64,000 nt of DNA from Bacteroidetes bacterium HGW-Bacteroidetes-2 (GCA_002842575.1 PHDJ01000006.1:1-64000), one strand, 5' to 3'; shown: positions 19,678 through 29,540, numbered from the stretch's first letter. Notes: a model not told the origin generated them from the letters alone. Translations and numbers: made by a program.

Positions 19678-20430
19678 ATGATTAACAATTTAAAAATACT
19701 CATTCACCAAGGAAAACAATATATTCCGGATGTCACTACGGTGGAAATTCCGGGTGTTTTTAGAGGGTTGCCAATAATTAGCAACGAAAAAGTAGATGAA
19801 AATACACTTGAAGAAATTTGTCCCACTAAAGCTATTACTACCAATCCTGTACAGTTAGATTTAGGTAAATGTACCTTTTGTGGTGCATGTGCCATCGCTT
19901 TTCCAAAAAAAATAAGGTTCACAAAAACATACAAAATTGCAAGCAATAGTCGCGAGGGATTGGTCGTAAAAGAAGGCCTAGAAACCCCTATTGTACTTAA
20001 CCCCGAAATTATTAGAAAAGAAATTAGCGACTATTTTAGTGGCTCATTAAAACTTCGTCAGGTGTGTGCCGGTGGCGATGGCAGTTGCGAGTTAGAGCTT
20101 GGTGCGTGCAGCAATGTTAACTTTGACATGGGTCGTTATGGAATTGAATTTGTACCTTCCCCTAGACACGCTGACGGCATCGTTATTACAGGGCCCATCA
20201 CCAAAAGTATGGCAGAGCCACTTCAAATTTGCTATGATGCAATGCCCGAGCCAAAAATTATAATTTTGGCAGGTACAGATGCTATTAGCGGAGGAATTTT
20301 TTCTGGCAGCCCAGCATTAGACAGAAGTTTTTTAGAAACCCATAAAATTGATTTGTATGTGCCTGGAAACCCAATACATCCTTTAACCTTCATTAATGGA
20401 GTTTTAGAATTAATAAGAAAAAGAAAATAA
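19678..20430 (+). CDS. Ferredoxin-domain / NuoB-like small subunit fusion with degenerate proximal-cluster ligands
   Basis: CPTKAI...CTFCGAC ferredoxin motif; LKLRQVCAGGDGSCELELGACSNVNFDMGRYGIEFVPSPRHADGIVITGPIT; later AGTDAISGG and YVPGNPI where cysteines are expected. Confidence 0.88.
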   Translation: MINNLKILIHQGKQYIPDVTTVEIPGVFRGLPIISNEKVDENTLEEICPTKAITTNPVQLDLGKCTFCGACAIAFPKKIRFTKTYKIASNSREGLVVKEGLETPIVLNPEIIRKEISDYFSGSLKLRQVCAGGDGSCELELGACSNVNFDMGRYGIEFVPSPRHADGIVITGPITKSMAEPLQICYDAMPEPKIIILAGTDAISGGIFSGSPALDRSFLETHKIDLYVPGNPIHPLTFINGVLELIRKRK

Positions 20431-20450
20431 TACTAAATCCATTCTAAAAA

Positions 20451-20485
20451 AAGAGGCAAATTTCAAAGAATGAAACTTGCCTCTT
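20451..20485 (+). terminator. Hairpin aagaggcaa...ttgcctctt downstream of the Ehr-like operon
   Basis: Inverted repeat directly downstream of the last operon gene. Confidence 0.55.
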
Positions 20486-20702
20486 AAACAACCTAACCAA
20501 TAAATAAAATTAATTGTGCTTGAAAATATTTTCTAAGGATTCATAGCAATTTTGATTCCCACACAGGTATTTTATATATTGTAAAAGTAACTTTGTTTAA
20601 TTTTTAATCCAAATAAATAAACAGAAAGTTTTGTTAATTTTTCGCCAATGTATTTTTTTATAGCTAAACTATATTAAATATCATTTCAAAAAAACTATCC
20701 CT

Positions 20703-22016
20703 CTATAGATTTACATATTTTTTATATGCATTAATTTGCACCCTTGCTCCCAAATCATTCATTAAATTATACAACCCAAAAAATGTTCGATTAATGTATA
20801 AAAAATGTTTGGAACCGCGGTTACCATTCATTTTTCTAATTTCATTGTCTTTAGAATATTTTTCACTCAATTTTGCTATTTTCCTAAAGAAAACAGGATC
20901 TGAAAAATCAAAAGTGTCGCTGTGAAATGGTAGGGTAAACAAACTCAACATTTCATGAAAGAGTTCGGAAAAGAATTTTAGTTCCTCCGGGGTATCATCT
21001 GTACGTAAAATTTCTAAGGCAAACATTCGTTCCATAAATAGATCAGGGTTGTTTATATATTCAGGCTTAGCTAACTCAAAGTAGGGTACATAAAATTCTT
21101 CGGGTACCCGTTTTATGCATCCAAAATCGATAGCTATTAATTGAAACTCTTTACTTATCAAAAAATTTCCAGGATGTGGATCTGCATGAACACTTTTTAG
21201 TATATGGATTTGGTACATATAAAAATCCCATAAGGCTTGTCCAACTTTATCAGCAAGTACTTTATTGGTATTTCGATTAGTGAATTCTGAAAGATGCTCG
21301 CCTTCCATCCAGTCCATAGTAAGAATACGTTTGCTGGATAAATTTTCATAATATAACGGAAAAATTATATTTGGTATTAAGGCACAAGCTTCAGTAATTT
21401 CCTTGCTTTGAAGTAATTCCAAATTATAATCGGTTTCTTCTAATAGTTTATCCTCTACTTCTTTAAAATATTTATCGGAATCTTTTCCTTTAATATTAAA
21501 CATTTTCATTGCCACAGGTTTTACAAGGGCTAAATCACTACTTATGCTTTCGGCAACTCCGGGATATTGAATTTTAACGGCTAACTGTTTTCCATCACGG
21601 GTAGCTCGATGTACTTGCCCAATACTAGCTGCATTAACAGAATCTACATTAAAACTATCAAAAATAGCTTCCGGTTCTTGACCTAAATATTTTTTAAACG
21701 TTTTTCTTACCAAAGCAGCAGAAAGTGGTGGCACCTGAAACTGTGCCAAAGAAAATTTTTCAACATAGGCTTTTGGCATGATGTTTTTTTCCATACTAAG
21801 CATTTGGGCTACTTTCAAGGCACTTCCTTTAAGATTTTTAAGGCTGTCGTAGATATCTTCAGCGTTACTTTCATTTAATTTATCTTTAGTCAATTCTGGA
21901 TGTACAAATTTTTCTCCATAATATTTTAAATAGTTTCCTCCTACTTTTACTCCTGTTTTCAACAATTGAGAAGCACGTTTAATTTTTCCAGTGGGAATAG
22001 AATCTAATGTTTTCAT
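20703..22016 (-). CDS. ABC1/AarF (UbiB-like) atypical kinase family protein
   Basis: KNLKGSALKVAQMLSME; AASIGQVHRA; AVKIQYPGV; HADPHPGNFL; AIDFGCIKR. Confidence 0.92.
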   Translation of the reverse strand: MKTLDSIPTGKIKRASQLLKTGVKVGGNYLKYYGEKFVHPELTKDKLNESNAEDIYDSLKNLKGSALKVAQMLSMEKNIMPKAYVEKFSLAQFQVPPLSAALVRKTFKKYLGQEPEAIFDSFNVDSVNAASIGQVHRATRDGKQLAVKIQYPGVAESISSDLALVKPVAMKMFNIKGKDSDKYFKEVEDKLLEETDYNLELLQSKEITEACALIPNIIFPLYYENLSSKRILTMDWMEGEHLSEFTNRNTNKVLADKVGQALWDFYMYQIHILKSVHADPHPGNFLISKEFQLIAIDFGCIKRVPEEFYVPYFELAKPEYINNPDLFMERMFALEILRTDDTPEELKFFSELFHEMLSLFTLPFHSDTFDFSDPVFFRKIAKLSEKYSKDNEIRKMNGNRGSKHFLYINRTFFGLYNLMNDLGARVQINAYKKYVNL

Positions 22017-22154
22017 AAATTACTTTTCTTTATACTATTATGGATACTATTTTATTTTTAAATCAAAAAGGTTGCTTTTAATTAGCATCACAATTGTTTT
22101 AATTGCTTTGCAGATACCATAAACTCTTTTTCTATAATTTCTTAAAGGTTTGCA

Positions 22155-22844
22155 TTATGCCATTTTTTCTTTCCAAAGAAATTTACCAAAATCTATCATA
22201 CTTTCTAATGGTGTGGTGGCAAATACATCAAAGATTGCTCTAACTGACTTCTCAATAACCAAATCTGTTTTCTCAAATGCAGCTGAATTATCATCCATCC
22301 AAAACTTTAAGATAAATACAGTTTGTAACCAAGCACCTTCTGAAAATATAAAAGTGGGTTGTTTTAATATGTTTATCTGTTTCTCGTCATTTTTGTCCTC
22401 AATCAATTCTGTGGCAAACACTTTAATTTTTTTACGTAATCCAGCAAGTTGCTGCATGTTTTTCAGTATATCCTTGTGTTCTTTTAATGTAAAAAACACA
22501 TAACTACGATTGGCTGTAAGCAATTCAAAAAAAGTATAAAAAAACGTTAGCATTTTTTCCTGATTGCTATTGGACTCAAAATTTTTATTTTTATAAGCCA
22601 AATCCATTGTCATTTGAAAAAAAGTAGTCCAAATAACTGTTTTTAAACCTTCAAAAGAACCAAAAAATTGATAAAATTGAGCTTCGGTAAAACCATTTTC
22701 TTTGGCAAATTTATAAACCGATTTTGGTGCTTGTTCATGCTCTAAAACATAACTCATGTACACATTTATAATATCTTGCTGGGTTATTTTAGTAATAGTA
22801 CCCTGAGCTTTCTTTGTTGAATTTGTTTTTTTTGTTGTTGCCAT
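22155..22844 (-). CDS. TetR-family-like transcriptional regulator
   Basis: Short helical protein with N-terminal HTH (SVYKFAKENGFTEAQFYQFFGSFEGLK). Confidence 0.75.
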   Translation of the reverse strand: MATTKKTNSTKKAQGTITKITQQDIINVYMSYVLEHEQAPKSVYKFAKENGFTEAQFYQFFGSFEGLKTVIWTTFFQMTMDLAYKNKNFESNSNQEKMLTFFYTFFELLTANRSYVFFTLKEHKDILKNMQQLAGLRKKIKVFATELIEDKNDEKQINILKQPTFIFSEGAWLQTVFILKFWMDDNSAAFEKTDLVIEKSVRAIFDVFATTPLESMIDFGKFLWKEKMA

Positions 22845-23131
22845 AATACACTGTTTCTGAACTATTTTATGAAGAAATATTGAACACCAAAGATACTATA
22901 TGTTTAACATTAATAATATATAAGTTAAACAGAAAGTTTTGTTAAAAATTAAGACGGTTTGATTAGTCTTTAAATAACTCTTTCCCAAATTTAGTGCGTG
23001 ATTTTTTCATTTTCTCTGAACCACAAAAAAATACTAGCCTTTAAATACCTTTTTGTGCCATCTTGTCACCCACTACCCTCTTGGTACTTTTTTTGCCTTA
23101 GTCTGTGAAACAGTATTAAACAAAACAAATT

Positions 23132-25018
23132 ATGGCAACAGGAAACATTAATGTATCGGTAGAGAATATCTTTCCTTTAATTAAAAAGTTTTTATACAGC
23201 GACCACGAGATTTTTCTTCGGGAGCTAATTTCGAATGCAACAGATGCAACTTTAAAATTAAAACACTTAACCAATATTGGTGAAGCCAATGTTGAATACG
23301 GTACTCCAAAGATTGAAGTAAAAATTGACAAAGAAAAGAAGCAATTACACATCATTGACCAAGGAATTGGGATGACCAAAGACGAGGTAGAAAAATATAT
23401 CAACCAAATTGCTTTTTCTGGTGCAGAAGAGTTTTTAGAAAAATACAAAGATAAAAATGGCAAAGATGCCGGCATTATTGGGCATTTTGGATTGGGTTTT
23501 TATTCAGCCTTTATGGTAGCAAGCAAGGTAGAAATACTTACTAAATCCTATAAAGACGAACCTGCTGCACGTTGGACATGTGACGGTTCACCAGAATACA
23601 CCTTAGAAGAAGCCGACAAAACAGAACGAGGCACCGAAATTATTTTGCATATAGCTGACGATTCGACCGAATTTCTAGAAGAAAGTCGCATTGACAGTTT
23701 GCTCCAAAAATATAACAAGTTTATGCCTATCCCAATTAAATTTGGAACCAAAGAGGCTAATGTGGCTACAGAAGATGCAAAAGAAGGTGACGAAAAAGAA
23801 AAAGTAGAAATTGATAATATTATCAATAACCCAAATCCGGCGTGGACAAAACAACCTGCAGATTTAAATGAAGAAGACTACAAAAGTTTCTATAGAGAGT
23901 TGTATCCTATGCAGTTTGAAGAACCTCTATTTAATATTCATCTAAATGTAGATTATCCTTTTAATCTAACTGGAATTTTATATTTCCCAAGATTAGGTCA
24001 GGACATGAATATGCAAAAAGACCGGATTCAGTTATACCAAAATCAGGTATATGTTACCGATAATGTAGAAGGAATTGTTCCTGAATTCCTAACCATGCTT
24101 CGCGGAGTTATTGACTCTCCAGATATTCCTTTAAACGTTTCCAGAAGCTATTTACAAGCTGATGGTGCTGTTAAAAAAATATCCAGCTACATCACTAGAA
24201 AAGTAGCCGACAAATTAACGTCCTTATTCAATGACAATCGTGAAGATTTTGAAAAAAAATGGAATGATATAAAAATTGTCATTGAATATGGAATGCTATC
24301 TGAAGATAAATTCTTTGAAAAATCTAATAAATTTGCTTTGTACCCAACGGTAGAGGGCACTTATTTCACATTTGATGAACTTCAAGAAAAAATAAAAGAT
24401 TCCCAAACCGATAAAGATGGTAAGCTTATAATTCTTTATGCAAGCAATAAAGACGAACAACACGCCTATATTGAAACCGCAAAAGAAAAAGGATATGAGG
24501 TTTTACTTTTAGATTCGCCCATCGTTTCTCATTTAATTCAAAAGCTAGAAAGCGAAAAAGAAAAAGTAAGTTTTGTAAGAGTTGATGGAGACCACATAGA
24601 CAACCTAGTAAAGAAAGAAGACCAAGCAATTTCAAAGCTGAATGAGGATGAAAAAACAGCCTTAAAAACCATACTTGAAGAAATTGTTCCAAAGCAAAAA
24701 TTTAGTGTACAACTAGAAGCCATGGATAGTAACGCAAGTCCGTTTATCATTACGCAACCAGAGTTTATGAGACGAATGAAAGAAATGAGTCAAACTGGCG
24801 GCGGCGGTATGTTTGGAATGGGAAACATGCCCGAAATGTATAATCTTGTGGTCAATACCAACCATGAATTAGTGGGTGAAATACTTAACACAAAAACTAA
24901 GAAAAAACAAGAACGACTTATCACACAAGCATTAGACCTAGCACGACTCTCACAAAACTTGTTAAAAGGCGAAGAATTAACTGCATTTATCAAACGAAGT
25001 TATGAGATGATCAAGTAA
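23132..25018 (+). CDS. htpG: Molecular chaperone HtpG (Hsp90)
   Basis: FLRELISNATDATLKLKHL; IDQGIGMTKDEVEKYINQIAFSGAEEF; GHFGLGFYSAFMVA. Confidence 0.97.
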   Translation: MATGNINVSVENIFPLIKKFLYSDHEIFLRELISNATDATLKLKHLTNIGEANVEYGTPKIEVKIDKEKKQLHIIDQGIGMTKDEVEKYINQIAFSGAEEFLEKYKDKNGKDAGIIGHFGLGFYSAFMVASKVEILTKSYKDEPAARWTCDGSPEYTLEEADKTERGTEIILHIADDSTEFLEESRIDSLLQKYNKFMPIPIKFGTKEANVATEDAKEGDEKEKVEIDNIINNPNPAWTKQPADLNEEDYKSFYRELYPMQFEEPLFNIHLNVDYPFNLTGILYFPRLGQDMNMQKDRIQLYQNQVYVTDNVEGIVPEFLTMLRGVIDSPDIPLNVSRSYLQADGAVKKISSYITRKVADKLTSLFNDNREDFEKKWNDIKIVIEYGMLSEDKFFEKSNKFALYPTVEGTYFTFDELQEKIKDSQTDKDGKLIILYASNKDEQHAYIETAKEKGYEVLLLDSPIVSHLIQKLESEKEKVSFVRVDGDHIDNLVKKEDQAISKLNEDEKTALKTILEEIVPKQKFSVQLEAMDSNASPFIITQPEFMRRMKEMSQTGGGGMFGMGNMPEMYNLVVNTNHELVGEILNTKTKKKQERLITQALDLARLSQNLLKGEELTAFIKRSYEMIK

Positions 25019-25060
25019 AACTTTTTGGTTTCAATTTTGATTAAACTTCAGAAAAATCCT

Positions 25061-25100
25061 AAAATACATCTTTAGCTTTTTATAGCTTAAGATGTATTTT
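25061..25100 (+). terminator. htpG terminator hairpin (aaaatacatctt...aagatgtatttt + T tract)
   Basis: 12-bp perfect inverted repeat followed by poly-T. Confidence 0.75.
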
Positions 25101-25292
25101 TTTTTCAATTAAAGAATTTTCTAAAAATTAAAAACAGAAATTCATTGTATTTTAAATAAAAAAATGTGCTCTTTGATAAACAATTTTTATAGATATTGAT
25201 AAACCCTATGTAAGTTAAAAAAAATCAAGTGGGTCATTATTCTGGCAAAGTACTTGATAATAAAATATCATAAACCACAACTTCATCATAAT

Positions 25293-25703
25293 ATGAAATT
25301 AGTACTTCTCACAATACTATTTAGTTTCACTATTCACATTAGTACTGCACAAACCCTACAAAACAGCAGTTACAGCACTACAGGTTATTTAAAAAATGAT
25401 GGAACAATTCAAAATAGCAGTTACAGTACTGTAGGATATATAAAAGAAAATGGCACCATACAAAACGCTAGTTATAGTACTATTGGCTATATAAAGCAAG
25501 GCGGCATCATTCAAAATTCTAGCTATAGCACAGTAGGATATGTAAAAGAAGACGGTAAGGTGCAAAATAGCAGTTATACCACAATAGGTTATATTAAGGA
25601 GGATGGCACGGTTCAAAATAGCAGTTATAGCACTATTGGCTATGCTAAAAATGTAAAAAAAGAATGGGCAGCAGTGGTGTTTTTCTTTTTTAATTTCAAT
25701 TAA
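25293..25703 (+). CDS. Secreted six-repeat protein (16-aa unit x-I-Q-N-S-S-Y-S-T-I-G-Y-I-K-E-D/N-G), resembling '5-fold beta-flower'-type proteins
   Basis: Six consecutive repeats; signal peptide MKLVLLTILFSFTIHISTAQ (internal ATG at 25293 preferred over 25254). Confidence 0.75.
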   Translation: MKLVLLTILFSFTIHISTAQTLQNSSYSTTGYLKNDGTIQNSSYSTVGYIKENGTIQNASYSTIGYIKQGGIIQNSSYSTVGYVKEDGKVQNSSYTTIGYIKEDGTVQNSSYSTIGYAKNVKKEWAAVVFFFFNFN

Positions 25704-25781
25704 AAAATATTCTAAAAAGTTATGAATCCATCGGTTTTATTTCTTCCAATTGGTTAAGTTTGTTATTCAAAAAAAAATTCA

Positions 25782-27257
25782 ATGAATAAAGGCACTATAA
25801 CGATACTCATTTTTTTTATTTCTTTATGTTTATTTTCACAAACCGATAAAGAAATTGCATCCTCCCTTATTACAAAAAACAAGATAGAAAGTCATATCTA
25901 TTTTCTTGCTAGTGATGAAATGCGCGGTCGGGAAACTGGAACAAATGAAGGGAAAATTGCAGCACAATATTTAGCCAATCAATTGCGTGGGTATGGCACA
26001 AAACAAGTGCCTAGCGCTGATGGATTTTTTCAGAACGTACCACTATCAAAAACAACAGCGGCAACCAAACGAAGTATTCGTATAAATGGTGAAGAGCAAA
26101 TAGCTCCTGCTCCTATAGAAGGCGGAAACTTTTATTATGATGGTACTGCTGTGTATGTAAACTACGGTCTTGAAAAAGATTATGAAATGCAGGATGTAAA
26201 AGATAAGGTAGTATATGTAAAGGCTGGAAGCGAAACTATAAATTCTGCCAGAGAAATGTTTGGACTAATAGAACAAAAAAAAGAATTGGCTAAAAAACAC
26301 GGTGCAGTGGCAATTGTTGAGTTGGCAGATATAAACCCTGCAATATGGAGTTTTATTGACCATGCCTATTCCGAAAATAGAATAGGTTTAGTAGAAAAGG
26401 AGGAAGAAAAGGAAGATTTTAACTATTTCTGGGTGCTAGACACCAATAATGCTATTGCTAACTCTATTGCCTCTAACAAAAAAAACATTGTTGAAATCAC
26501 TATTTCAGGCATAAAAAAAGAAGAAATAATTTCTCGAAATGTAGTGGCAATGGTAGAAGGTACCGATCCTAAACTTAAAAATGAATACATCATTTATTCT
26601 GGACATTATGACCACGTAGGCATAGGAAAACCAGATGCAACAGGCGACTCAATATACAACGGTGCAAGAGACAATGCTGTGGGTGTAACAACAGTTTTGA
26701 GTATGGCAGAAAATGTAGCCAAGTATCCCACCAAACGGAGTGCTCTTTTTATTTTATTCACTGGAGAAGAAAAAGGACTTTTAGGAAGCAAATATTATGT
26801 AGAAAACCCTTTAATTGCCTTAAACCAAATGGTGTATTGTTTTAATAGTGATAATGCCGGTTATAATGACACTAGTATCATTACCGTTGTAGGACTAGGA
26901 AGAACCACTGCTGAAAATGATATAAAAGTAGCCGCTTCGGCCTTTGGTTTACAGGCTAAAGACGATCCTGCGCCTGAGCAAAACCTTTTTGACCGAAGTG
27001 ATAATGTGAATTTTGCTGCAAAAGGAATTCCTGCACCAACCTATTCCTTAGGGTTTACTTCTTTTTCAGGGAATGTAACTGACCATTACCATCAACCAAG
27101 CGATGAAGCAGATACGATTGATTATGATTATTTAGTAAAGTTTTTTAAATCCTATGTGCTTTCAGGAAGACTTATCGGCAACAATCCAAAAACGCCATTT
27201 TGGGTAAGTGGCGACACTTATGAGGCTGCTGGGAAAAAACTTTATAATAAAAAATAA
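25782..27257 (+). CDS. M28 family metallopeptidase (secreted aminopeptidase)
   Basis: IIYSGHYDHVGIG; GARDNAVGVTTVL; FTGEEKGLLGSKYY; DHYHQPSDEADTID. Confidence 0.9.
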   Translation: MNKGTITILIFFISLCLFSQTDKEIASSLITKNKIESHIYFLASDEMRGRETGTNEGKIAAQYLANQLRGYGTKQVPSADGFFQNVPLSKTTAATKRSIRINGEEQIAPAPIEGGNFYYDGTAVYVNYGLEKDYEMQDVKDKVVYVKAGSETINSAREMFGLIEQKKELAKKHGAVAIVELADINPAIWSFIDHAYSENRIGLVEKEEEKEDFNYFWVLDTNNAIANSIASNKKNIVEITISGIKKEEIISRNVVAMVEGTDPKLKNEYIIYSGHYDHVGIGKPDATGDSIYNGARDNAVGVTTVLSMAENVAKYPTKRSALFILFTGEEKGLLGSKYYVENPLIALNQMVYCFNSDNAGYNDTSIITVVGLGRTTAENDIKVAASAFGLQAKDDPAPEQNLFDRSDNVNFAAKGIPAPTYSLGFTSFSGNVTDHYHQPSDEADTIDYDYLVKFFKSYVLSGRLIGNNPKTPFWVSGDTYEAAGKKLYNKK

Positions 27258-27290
27258 CTTTAAATAGTAAGCTTTCCCCAAAAAAAAAGG

Positions 27291-27533
27291 ATGACAAACA
27301 ACGATATATTAAAAAAATTGCGTGTAGCTTTAAAACTCACTAACGATGATATTGAGAAAATAATGGCGTTGGTTGATTTTAAAGTTTCAAAATCTGAACT
27401 AGGTGCACTTTTCAGAAAAGAAGACCACCCAAAATATATGGAATGTGGCGATCAGTTTTTGCGAAACTTTCTCAATGGACTAATTATTCATTTACGCGGA
27501 CCAATGGAAAATAAAAATCACCACACCAAATAA
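27291..27533 (+). CDS. DUF1456 (YehS-like) family protein
   Basis: NNDILKKLRVALKLTNDDIEKIMALVDFKVSKSELGALFRKEDHPKY. Confidence 0.8.
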   Translation: MTNNDILKKLRVALKLTNDDIEKIMALVDFKVSKSELGALFRKEDHPKYMECGDQFLRNFLNGLIIHLRGPMENKNHHTK

Positions 27534-27580
27534 GCAGAATGGTTTAACACAAAAAAAATCAGGGATAAAAAAGGAATAAA

Positions 27581-28033
27581 TTAAACTTTTGTAAATAACA
27601 ACAAGTCAATACTGCCATCACCTCCACTTACGTGTTTTAAGTCTATTAATGAGATTGAAACAGTTTCAATGTTCCAATCTTCACTTATTTCATCAAAAGG
27701 GCCATTTGAAATATTAAAATTCAACAAAAATTTTGGGGTGCCACTACTACTAATGCTTGTTGTCCAAGTACCATTTAAGGGTGTAGAACCATTTGTGGCG
27801 AGAACAGAACCGTTTGCGTTAAAAGTAAAATTAAAACCGGTATAATTACTGGTTTGATTTACACCCTCTTCTATAAAACGAGTTATTTTCCAGTTACCTT
27901 GTATTATTGCATCCTGAAGTTGTGATACATTACCACTGTTTGTATGATCTATATTCCCGTCATTTGAGCAAGATAATGAAAGAAAACTCAATATCATCAA
28001 TGCTATTATTGCAAGAAAAAAATTATACTTCAT
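27581..28033 (-). CDS. Lipoprotein with a single lipocalin-like domain
   Basis: Lipobox LSLSCSNDG; domain ...GNWKITRFIEEGVNQTSNYTGFNFTFNANGSVLA...LNGTW...DLLLFTKV. Confidence 0.6.
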   Translation of the reverse strand: MKYNFFLAIIALMILSFLSLSCSNDGNIDHTNSGNVSQLQDAIIQGNWKITRFIEEGVNQTSNYTGFNFTFNANGSVLATNGSTPLNGTWTTSISSSGTPKFLLNFNISNGPFDEISEDWNIETVSISLIDLKHVSGGDGSIDLLLFTKV

Positions 28034-28061
28034 AAAATTATTATTTGTATTATGCTTATTT

Positions 28062-29441
28062 TTAAAATTTTTCGAAAGTCAATAAATCAGCATCACTATC
28101 ATTATCCTCACGAAGTCGAACTTGACTGTTTTGAAAATCTATTACCATCCAGTCGTCATCTAAATCGTCTAGTGGGTTAACATTATTAAAATTCAATACA
28201 AGTTTTAAATTACCATCGGTTCCTGTAACAAACCAAGTGCCGTTTAGGGTGCCATTTGTATTGGTGGCCGCCACAATTCCACTTTCCATAAAATTAAAGC
28301 TAAAAGAGTTAAAATCAGAGGTTTCATCATCTACTCCATCGTCAAGATATTGAGCCACAAACCAATTACCATCTATTAAAATAGTTCTTAATTGTTGTGC
28401 TTCAGGGCTTCCACCACCTCCCGTTGTAGGTGTTCTAGAAAAGGTTAAATAATCGGTACTGCCATCACCGCCACTAATATCAAACAAACGAATAAGCTCA
28501 TTTGAAAATTCGATAACTTTCCAGTCTTCATCTAACTCGTCTAGTGGAAAATTAAGTCCAAAATTCAAATTCAATTTTAATTGACCTCCACTAGTAGTGT
28601 TTACAAACCAAGTGCCTGTTGTTGTATTAGCTCCTAAAATTGCACTTGCAGTACCATCGGTATGGAATATAAATTCATATCCTGCAAAATCTGAGGTTTC
28701 ATCTTGATCATCAAAGAAAAAGGAAACAAACCAACTATCAGTAATTAATATGGTTTCTAAATCTATAGGCAGTGGTGAATCGTCTATTATAATATCTATA
28801 CAATTTTGAATAAGGTCTTGCAGCTGGTTATTATTGGTTACTACAACGCTAGATCCATCAGATAAAATAATAGTTATCGGAAAATCAATGGCTAAAAAAA
28901 CGCCATCTTCAAGGGTTGTCAAAAAAACAAAAAGTTGTGCATCACTTGAAATCACAACCGTACCTGTTTGTTCGTTATTAGCATTAAAAATAAAAAAAGT
29001 AATAGGATAAACAATGTCTATACAATTTATAGAGTTGTCTAACGATTGGCATAATATTACGAGAGCATCCAGCTCTTGTTGATTGTTTACTAAACGCGTT
29101 GAAAAATCTTCAAACACAACGGTTATTGGAAATACAATAGTAATTGGTGATGTTGTATTGCCTATACTAGCTAAATCTGAAAGGTCTGTTATAGTTATGG
29201 TTTGTCCATTAATAATTACCTGATAAGGAAACTGAATGGAAGAACAAGGAGTACTATCAATAAAATCATCAATACTTCCGCTATTTTGAGAAGCATTTTG
29301 CAGTAGTGTTGCCAAAACAGAATTTGCTATTATAGTATCACCAGGAGTGGTATCAATAAACTCAGACGCTTCTTTTTGACAAGAAAAAAGAACAAAACTC
29401 ATCACTAAAATAACAAGAATTGGAGTGGTAGAAATTTTCAT
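28062..29441 (-). CDS. Lipoprotein with two C-terminal copies of the same lipocalin-like domain
   Basis: Lipobox LFSCQKEA; tandem repeats ILITDSWFVSFFFDDQDETSDFAGYEF... and ILIDGNWFVAQYLDDGVDDETSDFNSFSF... Confidence 0.65.
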   Translation of the reverse strand: MKISTTPILVILVMSFVLFSCQKEASEFIDTTPGDTIIANSVLATLLQNASQNSGSIDDFIDSTPCSSIQFPYQVIINGQTITITDLSDLASIGNTTSPITIVFPITVVFEDFSTRLVNNQQELDALVILCQSLDNSINCIDIVYPITFFIFNANNEQTGTVVISSDAQLFVFLTTLEDGVFLAIDFPITIILSDGSSVVVTNNNQLQDLIQNCIDIIIDDSPLPIDLETILITDSWFVSFFFDDQDETSDFAGYEFIFHTDGTASAILGANTTTGTWFVNTTSGGQLKLNLNFGLNFPLDELDEDWKVIEFSNELIRLFDISGGDGSTDYLTFSRTPTTGGGGSPEAQQLRTILIDGNWFVAQYLDDGVDDETSDFNSFSFNFMESGIVAATNTNGTLNGTWFVTGTDGNLKLVLNFNNVNPLDDLDDDWMVIDFQNSQVRLREDNDSDADLLTFEKF

Positions 29442-29540
29442 AATTAGTCTGCATTTTCAATTAGAACAGTAAAGATAAAAATTACCCTACCTACTTTTTT
29501 AAAAAGTTTTAAATATATTTGCATAAATTTAACAAAACCC

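Noticed and set aside
18160-20430. Annotating the operon as a functional [NiFe]-hydrogenase (formate hydrogenlyase/Hyd-4)
   Set aside because: The catalytic cysteine motifs for NiFe and most proximal-cluster ligands are missing, and no maturation genes are present in the window.
25389-25616. Minus-strand 75-aa repetitive ORF
   Set aside because: It is the antisense reading of the 48-bp repeat of the plus-strand secreted repeat protein.
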